Assembly: GCA_964640125.1 (NCBI GenBank)
Contig: CAZXGG010000001.1
Coordinates: 62,001-126,000, forward strand
DNA length: 64,000 bases
Source: G020353115 sp964640125
GTDB taxonomy: Bacteria; Bacteroidota; Bacteroidia; Bacteroidales; VadinHA17
Reading direction: 5' to 3'
This document shows, in pieces, positions 16,721 to 25,385 of this stretch (within the stretch, counting starts at the first letter, position 1; every line of letters begins with the position of its first letter). The position numbers and the translations under genes were made by a program. The notes under the pieces were generated by a model. The model made no database searches and was not told the origin of the DNA. It saw only the letters and a list, made by a program, of their open reading frames with translations.

Positions 16721-18079
16721 ATGGAAAAGTTACCATTTGAAAGACCATACATTAAGAAACTTAGTTCAGGAATGCCCAGTAAATTCGGTATTAAAATGGA
16801 ATTTGATCCAATCACTTCAATTGATGGTCTGCCGGTAAAGGACCTGATAAATGATTTCGGATCTCCCCTGTTCATCATTTCAGAAAAGACATTGAGGAAA
16901 ACATTTAATGATGCCAAACGTGCTTTCTCAACCAGGTATCCTAAAGTTCAATTTGCCTGGTCATATAAAACAAATTACCTGGATGCTGTTTGCAGGATTT
17001 ACCACCAGGAAGGCGCCTGGGCTGAGGTTGTTTCCGGATTCGAATATGATAAAGCACTGAACAACGGTGTTGAAGGGAAATATATCATTTTTAATGGTCC
17101 TGATAAATCACGGGAGGACCTGGAAAAAGCGATCAAGAATGATTCCCTGATCCACATTGATCATTTCGATGAACTATATCTGCTAATCGACGTCAGCGAA
17201 CATTTGAAGAAAAAACCAAAAGTTGCTATACGTGTAAATATGGATACCGGGATATATCCCATGTGGGACAGATTCGGCTTCAATTATGAAAACGGTGAAG
17301 CGTGGGATGTACTGAACCGGATCATGATGAGCAAAAAACTGGATCTCGTCGGTTTGCATACCCACATCGGGACATTCATCCTTTCAGCTAATGCTTACCG
17401 TGTGGCAGCTATGAAACTGGCAGAACTGGCCGTCAGTCTTGAGAGAAAATACAACCATTCGGTCAAATACATTGACCTGGGAGGGGGTTTTGCTTCTCAA
17501 AACACACTGAAAGGCGCTTATCTGCCAGGAACCGATACAGCACCTTCTTTTGATGAGTATGCTGATGCCATTACCTCCGGCTTGATCAATTCCCAGATTA
17601 AACCTGAAAACATGCCGGTATTAATACTCGAAACCGGCAGGGCACTGATTGACGATGCAGGTTATCTGCTGGGAACCGTCCTGGCTAACAAACGGCTGGC
17701 GGATGGCCGTCGATCAACTATTCTGGACATTGGTGTTAATATTCTTTTTACTTCCTTCTGGTATGAACATCAGATCACCCCTGCTCAACCTTTTTCGCAC
17801 CACACAGAAGAGACCGCTATATATGGTCCCCTGTGCATGAACATTGATGTGTTAAGAGAGAATATGGTTTTTCCTCTCCTGAAAAAAGGCGACCATGTGG
17901 TTATTAACAGGATTGGTGCTTACAACATGACCCAATGGCTTCAGTTCATTACCCTCCGCCCGAATATTGTGCTCATTGATCCGGAAGAACAAACACATAT
18001 TATCCGGGAAAAGGAAACACTAAAAATTTTTGAAGCCCTTGAAAAAATTCCCGGACACCTGAAAGAGATAAATTTATAA
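16721..18079 (+). CDS. fold-type III PLP-dependent decarboxylase
   Basis: A 452-residue relative of diaminopimelate, ornithine and carboxynorspermidine decarboxylases. Lys83 (WSYKTNY) should form the PLP aldimine; HTHIG (213-217), GGGFA (254-258), ETGR (304-307) and YGPLC (368-372) are the family's PLP- and substrate-site motifs; the N-terminal extension of about 40 residues is unusual. At the substrate-specifying position the usual C-E-S-x-D reads CMNID (372-376), keeping the catalytic Cys and the Asp but not the Glu-Ser, so the substrate probably differs from meso-diaminopimelate. It lies 54 bases after the ATP-grasp gene and 19 before the transporter fusion. An amine from this enzyme may feed the ligase. 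Confidence 0.88.
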   Translation: MEKLPFERPYIKKLSSGMPSKFGIKMEFDPITSIDGLPVKDLINDFGSPLFIISEKTLRKTFNDAKRAFSTRYPKVQFAWSYKTNYLDAVCRIYHQEGAWAEVVSGFEYDKALNNGVEGKYIIFNGPDKSREDLEKAIKNDSLIHIDHFDELYLLIDVSEHLKKKPKVAIRVNMDTGIYPMWDRFGFNYENGEAWDVLNRIMMSKKLDLVGLHTHIGTFILSANAYRVAAMKLAELAVSLERKYNHSVKYIDLGGGFASQNTLKGAYLPGTDTAPSFDEYADAITSGLINSQIKPENMPVLILETGRALIDDAGYLLGTVLANKRLADGRRSTILDIGVNILFTSFWYEHQITPAQPFSHHTEETAIYGPLCMNIDVLRENMVFPLLKKGDHVVINRIGAYNMTQWLQFITLRPNIVLIDPEEQTHIIREKETLKIFEALEKIPGHLKEINL

Positions 18080-18098
18080 GAACCAGAAACCTGTCACT

Positions 18099-20312
18099 AT
18101 GGGATCGGACCTTAAAACGGACATTACCCTATTTTTCAAGGGAATAATAAACAGTTATTCGCAGGTTTTTTTCTCTGAACACAAGCTGTTTGCCCTGCTC
18201 CTTCTGGTGATCACTTTCATTGACCTGGTTGCTGGTTTCTGTGGCTTGTTCTCCGTTTTAATTACAATATCTGCTGGTTATATTATCGGGCTGGATAAGA
18301 ACAAAATTTCACGGGGAATTTATGGCTTCAATAGCCTTCTTGTCGGATTGGGGCTGGGTATTTACTATGAAATGAATTTCTCACTGATCTTTATATTGTT
18401 CCTTGCTGCCATACTTACCCTTTTTCTGGCGGTTAGTTTTGAAGGAATTATCGGTAAATATGCCCTTCCCTATTTAAGTGTTCCGTTTATTTTTTCCTTT
18501 TGGCTGGTAAGTCTGGCAACATACCAGTTTGAAGCATTGGGGATAAGTGAACGTGGTATTTTTACACTCAACGACCTGTTTGTTCTGGGTGGTAACAACC
18601 TGGTTCAGGTTTATGAGTGGTGGAATGATCTTTCCATTCCGGAATCACTGCACACCTATTTTCTTGCTCTCGGAGCCATTTTCTTTCAATTCAATGTGCT
18701 CGCTGGAATTATTATATCTCTCGGGTTACTTTACTATTCCAGAATCGCTTTTTCGCTGTCTCTGATTGGCTTCTATTCTGCTTTTCTTTTTTACAAAATC
18801 ATTGGTGCAAACCTTTCCGATTTACATTACAGCTATATTGGATTTAATTTTATTCTTACTGCCATTGCTGTTGGGGGGTTCTTCGTTGTTCCTTCCCGTT
18901 TATCCTACATCTGGACAATTATTCTGATCCCGATTGTAGCCCTGTTGACCATTAGCCTGAATGCGATTTTTTATGATGTTTTTCATCTTCCAATTTATTC
19001 ACTGCCATTCAATATTGTTGTTTTAATGTTCCTTTATATCCTGAAGTTCCGTACACGCCAGAGTATCCATTTGCGCGAGGTTTTTATTCAACAGTACTCA
19101 CCCGAAAAAAACCTGTACTCCTTTCAGAATGATATCGTTCGTTTCAGGCATAAATTAAAAACTCCTTTTAAGCTACCTTTCTGGGGAGAATGGACCATTT
19201 CTCAGGCACATGATGGTGAACATACCCATAAAGGCGATTGGAGACATGCATGGGATTTTGTGATCACTGACGACGACGAGCATCAATACAAAGGCAAAGG
19301 CGATGTGGCGGATGAGTATTTTTGTTTCAACAAAGAAGTGTTGGCTCCGGGAGATGGTACGGTGGAAGTTGTGGTTGATGGTATAGAAGACAACGACATC
19401 GGGGAAGTAAACCTGAAAGAAAACTGGGGGAACACGGCAGTGATAAAACACACTGATTTTCTGTTCTCCAAGCTAAGTCACCTTAAAAAAGACTCCATCC
19501 GTTATAAGGAGGGGGATAAAATAAAACAGGGCGATGTTATTGGACGTGTTGGTAATAGTGGAAGATCGCCTTATCCACACCTCCATTTTCAGTTCCAGGC
19601 AACTCCTTTTATCGGTTCAAAAACATTGGACTATCCATTCAGCTATTACATCAGGAAAGCTGCCAATGGATATCAGTTCTGTTCGTTCGATAATCCCCAT
19701 CAGCACGATCGGGTTTCTAATATCGATACTACGGAAATTCTCACAGATGCTTTTCACTTCATCCCCGGAAGGAAATTTAAATTTGAGGTCATGAAGGCGG
19801 GTAAAAAGGAGGTGGTTGAATGGGAGGTATTTACAGACGTTTACAACAATTCATATATACAATGTAAAAACACAAAAAGCATAGCCTACTTCGAATCTGA
19901 CGGTAATCTTCTTTATTTCCGTCATTTCGAAGGGAATAAATCTTCCTTGTTGTATTATCTATTTCTGGCCGCCTATAAAATACAAATGGGATATTACCAG
20001 GACCTGAAGCTTAATGACCGGTATCCTGTTAATCTTCTCTTTGGAAGAATTAGCCTTTTTTTTCAGGACTTTATTGCTCCCTTCCTGAATTACCTCAATG
20101 CAAAATTTGAAGTGAAATATCAATCCATCGACAATACACTTTCGCCATCAAAAATCGAACTTGAATCTGTTGCCAGAAAATATTTCTTTTCAAAAAAACT
20201 GAATGAAATCAAATTTCATCTGTTGCTTGGTCCGTCAGGCATTGATCAGCTGGTTTGCCATAAAAACAATAGAACCATTCGCGCAGTATGTGTAAAAGAG
20301 GAGTATTCATAG
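18099..20312 (+). CDS. urea-transporter/M23 metallopeptidase fusion
   Basis: A 737-residue fusion. Residues about 1-330 are a urea-transporter domain of about ten membrane segments with its two internal repeats (GFCGLFSVLIT, GIYGFNSLLVGLGLG near 73-87; SYIGFNFILTAIAVGGFF near 245-262). Residues about 350-510 are an M23/LytM peptidase with zinc ligands His383, Asp386 and the PHLHF pair His494/His496. The remaining 220 residues match nothing I know and contain HxxxxH-like clusters. The peptidase half would face the periplasm or cytoplasm depending on topology, with ten segments putting both ends in the cytoplasm unless one is missing. A small amide such as urea may be moved. Start ATG 18099. 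Confidence 0.9.
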   Translation: MGSDLKTDITLFFKGIINSYSQVFFSEHKLFALLLLVITFIDLVAGFCGLFSVLITISAGYIIGLDKNKISRGIYGFNSLLVGLGLGIYYEMNFSLIFILFLAAILTLFLAVSFEGIIGKYALPYLSVPFIFSFWLVSLATYQFEALGISERGIFTLNDLFVLGGNNLVQVYEWWNDLSIPESLHTYFLALGAIFFQFNVLAGIIISLGLLYYSRIAFSLSLIGFYSAFLFYKIIGANLSDLHYSYIGFNFILTAIAVGGFFVVPSRLSYIWTIILIPIVALLTISLNAIFYDVFHLPIYSLPFNIVVLMFLYILKFRTRQSIHLREVFIQQYSPEKNLYSFQNDIVRFRHKLKTPFKLPFWGEWTISQAHDGEHTHKGDWRHAWDFVITDDDEHQYKGKGDVADEYFCFNKEVLAPGDGTVEVVVDGIEDNDIGEVNLKENWGNTAVIKHTDFLFSKLSHLKKDSIRYKEGDKIKQGDVIGRVGNSGRSPYPHLHFQFQATPFIGSKTLDYPFSYYIRKAANGYQFCSFDNPHQHDRVSNIDTTEILTDAFHFIPGRKFKFEVMKAGKKEVVEWEVFTDVYNNSYIQCKNTKSIAYFESDGNLLYFRHFEGNKSSLLYYLFLAAYKIQMGYYQDLKLNDRYPVNLLFGRISLFFQDFIAPFLNYLNAKFEVKYQSIDNTLSPSKIELESVARKYFFSKKLNEIKFHLLLGPSGIDQLVCHKNNRTIRAVCVKEEYS

Positions 20313-21652
20313 TATTCTTTTGGCTGGTCTCTTTGACTGGTTTTAGTCAGATGTCGTCGGATTTTTCCGCTCTGGATAAGGCGACATATGACTTTTACCT
20401 GAAAAAAGATTGGAAAAACCTTCTAATATATGGCAAATGGGGGCTTCAAAATGGGTTTGATTACTATTACTTGCGGATGAGACTGGGAATAGCATACTAT
20501 GAACAAAAAAATTACAGAAAAGCAATTGTACATTTCCGTAAAGCACTGGAATTCAATTTTAAAGACAATTCTGCTCTTGAATATCTCTATTATGCCTATC
20601 TATTTTCGGGAAGAAAGACTGATGCATATGCCCTGGTCTCCGAGTTCTCTCAATCCCTTAAAAAACGTCTTCAAATTACCGATAAAGCAGCACTTACGGG
20701 TTTTTCTATCAATAATACGTATCGCTGGAATCCTGAGTTCAATAACATTACATCCGATTTTATTCTACCTGGTGAAATTACCGCTGACGGCTGGCAACCA
20801 ATTGAAAAGAACCTTAACTACCTAACTGTCCGGTTTGAACACCAACTCAGCAATCGGTTCTCTCTGCTTCATGGCTACGGTTATTTAACCAAAATGCGTA
20901 GCCTGTTCGTACAGGATAATTTAAGTACAACATCTTTGATCAATGACCGTTTTAATCAGTATCAAATTTTTCTTTCAGGCAACTTGTTTGTTCACAGAAA
21001 TATCAGTATGAAGCTTACCGTTCATTATATTAACCTCAGGCCGAAAACGTATGATTTATCATCCTGGGGTGGTGGTCCTTTTCCAACTAATAATTATTCC
21101 TCCGTTTCACCGGAGAACAATTGGGTTGGTTACCTGTCCGGCAACCTGGATTTGGGATTGTTTACTTTTCATGGTGGTATTGGTTTTTCAAACCTGAACG
21201 ACCGTTATCAATTTCAAAAAGACCTTCGTCTGAGTTTTTTCCCTCTGGGAAACCTGAACGTATATACGATAACAAAAATTTCTCACCAATCCAACTATAA
21301 TCAATCCGTTGCCTACAATAACCATTTTGTTATTAATCAAACGGTGGGATTCAAAATAGTGAATCCTTTGTGGATGGAATTGAATGCAACCTGGGGAGAA
21401 TTGTCAAATTTTTCTATTCTGGATGGTATTGTTATCTATAATGATATAAACCCGATACAGTATAAATTTGGATTAAATTTGCTGATACCCTTAAGTAAAA
21501 AGGGCATTGAATTTTTAATCATTTACGAATACATGGGGATGGAAAGCAGGTATGTCTCTTACTCTGATGAACTGCCTGACTTAAACAATCCTACTAAACA
21601 TCACGTTCATTCAATTACAGGAGGTATAACATGGAACATTTCAAAAAATTAA
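20288..21652 (+). CDS. TPR and outer-membrane beta-barrel protein
   Basis: A 454-residue exported protein: signal peptide at residues 1-20 (ending SLTGFSQ), tetratricopeptide-like helices at about 35-130 (YYLRMRLGIAYYEQKNYRKAI, then NSALEYLYYAYLFSGR), and from about 140 a C-terminal region of alternating hydrophobic strands with aromatic belts, ending in WNISKN, typical of an outer-membrane barrel. The layout resembles YaiO-like proteins. Its ATG overlaps the end of the fusion gene by 25 bases and its end overlaps the next gene by 22, so three genes are translated together. It is likely the outer-membrane component of the cluster. No known ligand. Confidence 0.75.
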   Translation: MCKRGVFIVFFWLVSLTGFSQMSSDFSALDKATYDFYLKKDWKNLLIYGKWGLQNGFDYYYLRMRLGIAYYEQKNYRKAIVHFRKALEFNFKDNSALEYLYYAYLFSGRKTDAYALVSEFSQSLKKRLQITDKAALTGFSINNTYRWNPEFNNITSDFILPGEITADGWQPIEKNLNYLTVRFEHQLSNRFSLLHGYGYLTKMRSLFVQDNLSTTSLINDRFNQYQIFLSGNLFVHRNISMKLTVHYINLRPKTYDLSSWGGGPFPTNNYSSVSPENNWVGYLSGNLDLGLFTFHGGIGFSNLNDRYQFQKDLRLSFFPLGNLNVYTITKISHQSNYNQSVAYNNHFVINQTVGFKIVNPLWMELNATWGELSNFSILDGIVIYNDINPIQYKFGLNLLIPLSKKGIEFLIIYEYMGMESRYVSYSDELPDLNNPTKHHVHSITGGITWNISKN

Positions 21653-22260
21653 AAATGTATTTTGTTGCAGCCTGCATCATATTTTCAATTCAACATACAT
21701 ATGGTCAGGATGTTTCAAAAACAATTCGCGCATTTCAGCAAAGTTACATCCACGAAGCATCGGGTGATTTTCAGGAATCAATGAATGTTCTGAAAAACGT
21801 GTACGATGAGAATTCATATGAAATAAATCTCCGGCTTGGATGGTTGGCTTATCTATCCGGCTTGTTTTCAGAATCCATTGCTTTCTACAACAAATCGATC
21901 ACCCTGATGCCTTATTCCATTGAAGCTCGTTTTGGTATTGTTTATCCTGCTGCTGCTCTGGGAAACTGGAACATGGTGATCAGTCATTATGAAAAAATCC
22001 TGCAAATCAATCCCAACAATTCCATCGCAAATCACCGGCTGGGGCTAATCTATTATGGTAAAGAAGATTATGAAAAAGCCTATACCTATTTTGAAAAAGT
22101 GGTTAATCTTTATCCATTTGATTATGATGCATTGATCATGTTCGGATGGAGCAACTTCAAATTAAACAAACTTCGTGAGGCTAAAATTCTGTTTCAAAAA
22201 GCGCTGATGCATACTCCTGGGGGATCATCTGCGCTGGAAGGTTTAGAACTAATTAAATAG
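21631..22260 (+). CDS. exported tetratricopeptide-repeat protein
   Basis: A 209-residue protein with a signal peptide (residues 1-25, ending HTYGQ) and about four TPR units from residue 35 on (INLRLGWLAYLSGLFSESIAF; ARFGIVYPAAALGNW; NHRLGLIYYGKEDYEKAYTY; LIMFGWSNFKLNKL). The repeats form a superhelical scaffold that usually binds a partner protein, here most likely the TPR-barrel protein whose gene overlaps it by 22 bases. AGGAGG stands 7 bases before the ATG, a strong ribosome site for this phylum. It ends the cluster; T-rich DNA follows but no clear hairpin. Function otherwise unknown. Confidence 0.78.
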   Translation: MEHFKKLKMYFVAACIIFSIQHTYGQDVSKTIRAFQQSYIHEASGDFQESMNVLKNVYDENSYEINLRLGWLAYLSGLFSESIAFYNKSITLMPYSIEARFGIVYPAAALGNWNMVISHYEKILQINPNNSIANHRLGLIYYGKEDYEKAYTYFEKVVNLYPFDYDALIMFGWSNFKLNKLREAKILFQKALMHTPGGSSALEGLELIK

Positions 22261-22320
22261 TTTTTCTTTTGTTCTTTTTCTCTATTGGTTGTTATTCATG
22301 GTATAGTAATAAAATATATG

Positions 22321-22328
22321 TAATTTTG
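22321..22328 (+). promoter_or_regulatory. candidate -7 box upstream of the 22364 gene
   Basis: TAATTTTG fits TAnnTTTG and lies 35 bases before the ATG at 22364, in the 103-base gap after the TPR gene. It suggests a new transcript starts here and that the 15.2-22.3 kb unit ends before it. No good -33 match. Confidence 0.3.
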
Positions 22329-22363
22329 CCTCGTTCTAATAATAAATATATTCAGCCGGTAAG

Positions 22364-23269
22364 ATGGTGCAGAATGATAATAAAAAATCAGTGGCAGTAA
22401 ACAGCAAACTGCAAGGTAAAAATATTGCCTGGTTGGTTGCTGCTATTGCAGTGCTTGCTGTTGGTCTCGCTATTATAATCTTTTTCTATTTTGATCAGAA
22501 AAATAAAATGGTAGAAATGGAGTTTATTCTTACCGAGGAAAAAGATTCCCTGGCCCGGGAGCTGCAAAACCTGATTTTCGAATACGACACCCTGAAAACT
22601 TCCAATGACAGTTTGAACCTGAAACTCGAAGAGGAGCAAAATAAGATTAAAATGTTGCTCCGGGTTCAAGCCTCCAATGCACAGAAGATCACCCTGTATA
22701 AAAAGGAACTCAGTACGCTCCGCCAGGTAATGAAAAGCTATATTGTGCAGATTGACTCACTCAATACATTAAACAAGGAACTAACGGCAGAAAACATACA
22801 GGTAAAGCGCGACCTTCAAACCGTTCAAAAAGACAAGGAGGAACTATCCCAGATTAAAGAAGAACTCTCTGAAAAGGTTGAAATGGCTTCTGTGATTCTT
22901 GCCAAAAATATCGTTGCAACACCAATTAATGCTCGGGGCAGAGAAAAGGATAAAATTGACAAGGTTGATAAAATAAAAGTCTGTTTTCTGTTGAGGGAAA
23001 ATCCGATTGTGCTGTCGGGAAAAAAGGATGTATATATGCGTATCTCGCGTCCCGATGAATTGATCCTTGCTGAATCTCCTGATAATCTTTTTGAATTTGA
23101 TGGAGAGCAATATATATTTTCCGCTAAACGAACGGTAGAGTACCTCAACCAGGATATCGAATTGTGTATCTACTGGGATAATAACGGTGATTTAATTCCG
23201 GGAAAATATACCGTTAACCTCTACCTTGAGGGACATCAAATTGGTTCCACTGTATTTAATCTGAAATAG
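22364..23269 (+). CDS. coiled-coil membrane-anchored protein, Bacteroidota hypothetical
   Basis: A 301-residue protein with a single membrane segment at about residues 22-42 and a long coiled coil at about 45-185 (repeated Glu, Lys and Leu heptads such as LNKELTAENIQVKRDLQTVQ), then a globular C-terminal domain of about 95 residues rich in beta strands (KVCFLLRENPIVLSGKKD, GEQYIFSAKRTVEYL, ELCIYWDNNGDLIPGKYTV). It looks like an inner-membrane anchored stalk with a periplasmic head. I do not recognise the head domain. It is separated from the preceding cluster by 103 bases and faces hemW tail to tail. Confidence 0.7.
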   Translation: MVQNDNKKSVAVNSKLQGKNIAWLVAAIAVLAVGLAIIIFFYFDQKNKMVEMEFILTEEKDSLARELQNLIFEYDTLKTSNDSLNLKLEEEQNKIKMLLRVQASNAQKITLYKKELSTLRQVMKSYIVQIDSLNTLNKELTAENIQVKRDLQTVQKDKEELSQIKEELSEKVEMASVILAKNIVATPINARGREKDKIDKVDKIKVCFLLRENPIVLSGKKDVYMRISRPDELILAESPDNLFEFDGEQYIFSAKRTVEYLNQDIELCIYWDNNGDLIPGKYTVNLYLEGHQIGSTVFNLK

Positions 23270-23300
23270 ATCACCATAAACAGCACACTGTTGCTTTATC

Positions 23301-24431
23301 TCATTCTATCATCAGCAACTCAGAAATAATGTTATCTGAAATCAACTGACCCTGTTGCGTTAAAATCAGGCTGTCATCTTTTCTCTCCAGCATTCCATAA
23401 TCGATAAACCGGTTTGATAACGACACGCAGTAATCCCTGGCTTCTTTACTGAAGGCTTCTTCAATATACTTAAGATCTGCCCCCCACATGGTGCGCAATG
23501 ATGTTAGAATATACTCATTATACCGCGTTTTCTGATCCAATGTCTCCTTTTTATAAGGTATTCTATTCCTGCCAATTCCATCAATGTATTTATCGTTATT
23601 AGAAACATTCCATTGTCTGCTGTTTCCATTAAAACTATGTGCTGATGGACCTATGCCCAGGTATCTTTTTTGTTTCCAGTAGTTTGTGTTGTGCTTTGAA
23701 AAAAAGCCCTCCTTACAGAAATTGGATATTTCATAATGTAAAAATCCCTGCGACTCCAGCTTGTTGATCAACGTCCTGAACTGTTCAACACTTTCCTCCT
23801 CTTCCATAAGTGCTAATTTTCCTTTTTTAAGAAGGTTGGCAAATGCAGTTCCTGGTTCTATGGTCAAATGGTACGCTGAAATATGCTTGACCGGCATTGT
23901 AAGTGCCATATCGATGCTCTTTTCCCACAACGAGCTGTCGCTTCCAGGAATACCATACATCAAATCAATGCTGATGTTTTCAAAACCAGCCTTTACCGTT
24001 TTCTCAATGCAATCTAACGATTGGGCGGCTGTATGCCTTCGGTTTAATATCTTCAGTTCTTCATTAAAAAAAGATTGTATTCCAATACTAATACGGTTTA
24101 TCCCGTTTCTTTTTAAACCGGTCAAATAATCCGAATTTATATCATCCGGATTTACCTCAATGGTTATTTCAACTCCATCGTGTACCTGGTTATATTTGTT
24201 AATAGCATCGTATAGTGAGAGTGTCTGTTCTGTTGACATTACGCTTGGTGTTCCTCCACCAAAATAAACCGTTTCAATCAATTCTCCTTCAAGGTAGTTT
24301 TCCTGCAACTCGATTTCCTTCCTCATTGCTTCCACCATGGTACTTGCTTTTCCAGATAGAAGTTCTTTGTAAAAATCGCAATAATTACAGATTTGTTTAC
24401 AGAACGGAATATGGATATAGATGCCCGCCAT
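23301..24431 (-). CDS. hemW: HemW, radical SAM heme chaperone
   Basis: A 376-residue radical SAM protein of the HemN/HemW family. The [4Fe-4S] motif FCKQICNYCDF supplies the CxxxCxxC cysteines, followed by GGGTPSV for SAM and by TIEVNPDD, GISIGIQSFF-like and YEISNFCKEG motifs. HemW carries heme into apo-proteins rather than oxidising coproporphyrinogen; the absence of the N-terminal HemN extension supports HemW. Start ATG 24431. A TTGTAA/TTACAA dyad lies two bases upstream and the Rrf2 gene 51 bases upstream on the same strand. Confidence 0.93.
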   Translation of the reverse strand: MAGIYIHIPFCKQICNYCDFYKELLSGKASTMVEAMRKEIELQENYLEGELIETVYFGGGTPSVMSTEQTLSLYDAINKYNQVHDGVEITIEVNPDDINSDYLTGLKRNGINRISIGIQSFFNEELKILNRRHTAAQSLDCIEKTVKAGFENISIDLMYGIPGSDSSLWEKSIDMALTMPVKHISAYHLTIEPGTAFANLLKKGKLALMEEEESVEQFRTLINKLESQGFLHYEISNFCKEGFFSKHNTNYWKQKRYLGIGPSAHSFNGNSRQWNVSNNDKYIDGIGRNRIPYKKETLDQKTRYNEYILTSLRTMWGADLKYIEEAFSKEARDYCVSLSNRFIDYGMLERKDDSLILTQQGQLISDNIISELLMIE

Positions 24432-24432
24432 T

Positions 24433-24450
24433 TTGTAAGATATTTTACAA
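24433..24450. promoter_or_regulatory. TTGTAA-n6-TTACAA dyad upstream of hemW
   Basis: TTGTAA (24433-24438) and TTACAA (24445-24450) are perfect complements around GATATT, two bases before the hemW start codon on the minus strand. Rrf2 proteins bind dyads of this size, and one is encoded directly upstream. No binding evidence. Confidence 0.3.
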
Positions 24451-24482
24451 CTTGTTTAAGCTTTCAGGATTATTAAGGATCA

Positions 24483-24923
24483 TTAAATCTGTATATCTTT
24501 TGATTTCTTTATCTCCTTAATAATACTTCCAATAGTCTCTTTCTCAAATAATTCCCTTAGCTTATTCCGGTTGGGGGAGAATTTTTTGTGGACCGGACAG
24601 GGTGTTTTGTCCTTTTTATAATCCTTACAGCTGATAATATTTAGCAAACACCTGTCAAATATATCGTCACCATCGATGATTAATACAATATCCAGTAAGG
24701 AAATGCTATCCGGTTCTTTTCCTAATCCAAAACCTCCATGTGGACCTTTTGTTGAACTTAATAATTTCTGCTTCGCCAATGATTGTAATATCTTTCCAAG
24801 AAAAGGTGTTGGGATATTCAGATCCCGTGAAATCTGCTTTATCCCTATCTTTTCGCCTTCCCTGCTATTCATCGCCAGGTAAATTACTGCACGTATTCCG
24901 TATTTACAGGTATTTGACAACAT
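24483..24923 (-). CDS. Rrf2-family regulator with likely Fe-S ligands
   Basis: A 146-residue Rrf2-type winged helix regulator (LSNTCKYGIRAVIYLAM at the N-terminus, GIKQISRDLNIPTPFLGKIL for the recognition helix, KGPHGGFGLGKEP for the wing). Three cysteines in the C-terminal loop (about residues 93-110: FDRCLLNIISC then DKTPCPVH) match the Fe-S cluster positions of IscR and NsrR-type Rrf2 proteins, so it may sense iron, oxygen or nitric oxide. It precedes hemW by 51 bases in the same direction and may co-regulate it. Start ATG 24923. Confidence 0.88.
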   Translation of the reverse strand: MLSNTCKYGIRAVIYLAMNSREGEKIGIKQISRDLNIPTPFLGKILQSLAKQKLLSSTKGPHGGFGLGKEPDSISLLDIVLIIDGDDIFDRCLLNIISCKDYKKDKTPCPVHKKFSPNRNKLRELFEKETIGSIIKEIKKSKDIQI

Positions 24924-24947
24924 AGCAACGTTATTTTGATATCTTTA

Positions 24948-25385
24948 TCAACCGTTTTTTATCGGAATCTTTTTAATTCTTCTTTCATGGCGCCCACCAT
25001 CGAATGAGGTTTTTAAAAATGTTTCAATAATTACAATTGCCTCTTCGACTGATAAAAACCTTCCCGGTAAAGCACATATGTTTGCATTATTATGTGCCCT
25101 TGCAAGCTCAGATATCTCGCTGTTCCAACACAATGCCGATCGAATCCCCTGATGCTTGTTTGCTGTCATATTAATACCATTTCCGCTACCACAAATGCTA
25201 ATACCAAAATCGTATTCTCCATTTTCAATTACTTTAGCCAACGCGTGACCAAACTCTGGGTAATCTACACTTTCATTCGAATCTGTTCCAAAATCCTTTA
25301 CTTTATATCCTTCATTCACCAGATGATTGATCAGTTCTTCTTTTAAACTATAACCCGCATGATCTGAGGTGATTGCTAATTTCAT
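24948..25385 (-). CDS. rpiB: ribose-5-phosphate isomerase B
   Basis: A 145-residue RpiB that interconverts ribose 5-phosphate and ribulose 5-phosphate in the pentose phosphate pathway. MKLAITSDHAGYSLKEEL is the typical N-terminus, with the His-Ala-Gly site; GSGNGINMTANKHQGIRSAL holds the conserved loop and the active-site Cys-containing ISICGSGNG. GGRHERRIKKI ends it. I chose ATG at 25385 because an upstream ATG at 25400 adds five residues with no ribosome site. It is divergent from nadA, facing the AT-rich gap. Confidence 0.93.
   Translation of the reverse strand: MKLAITSDHAGYSLKEELINHLVNEGYKVKDFGTDSNESVDYPEFGHALAKVIENGEYDFGISICGSGNGINMTANKHQGIRSALCWNSEISELARAHNNANICALPGRFLSVEEAIVIIETFLKTSFDGGRHERRIKKIPIKNG

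Noticed and set aside
19571..19579. Perfect DnaA box TTATCCACA
   Set aside because: It falls in the coding stretch for the conserved PHLHF zinc motif, so codon choice explains it; no other box is near.
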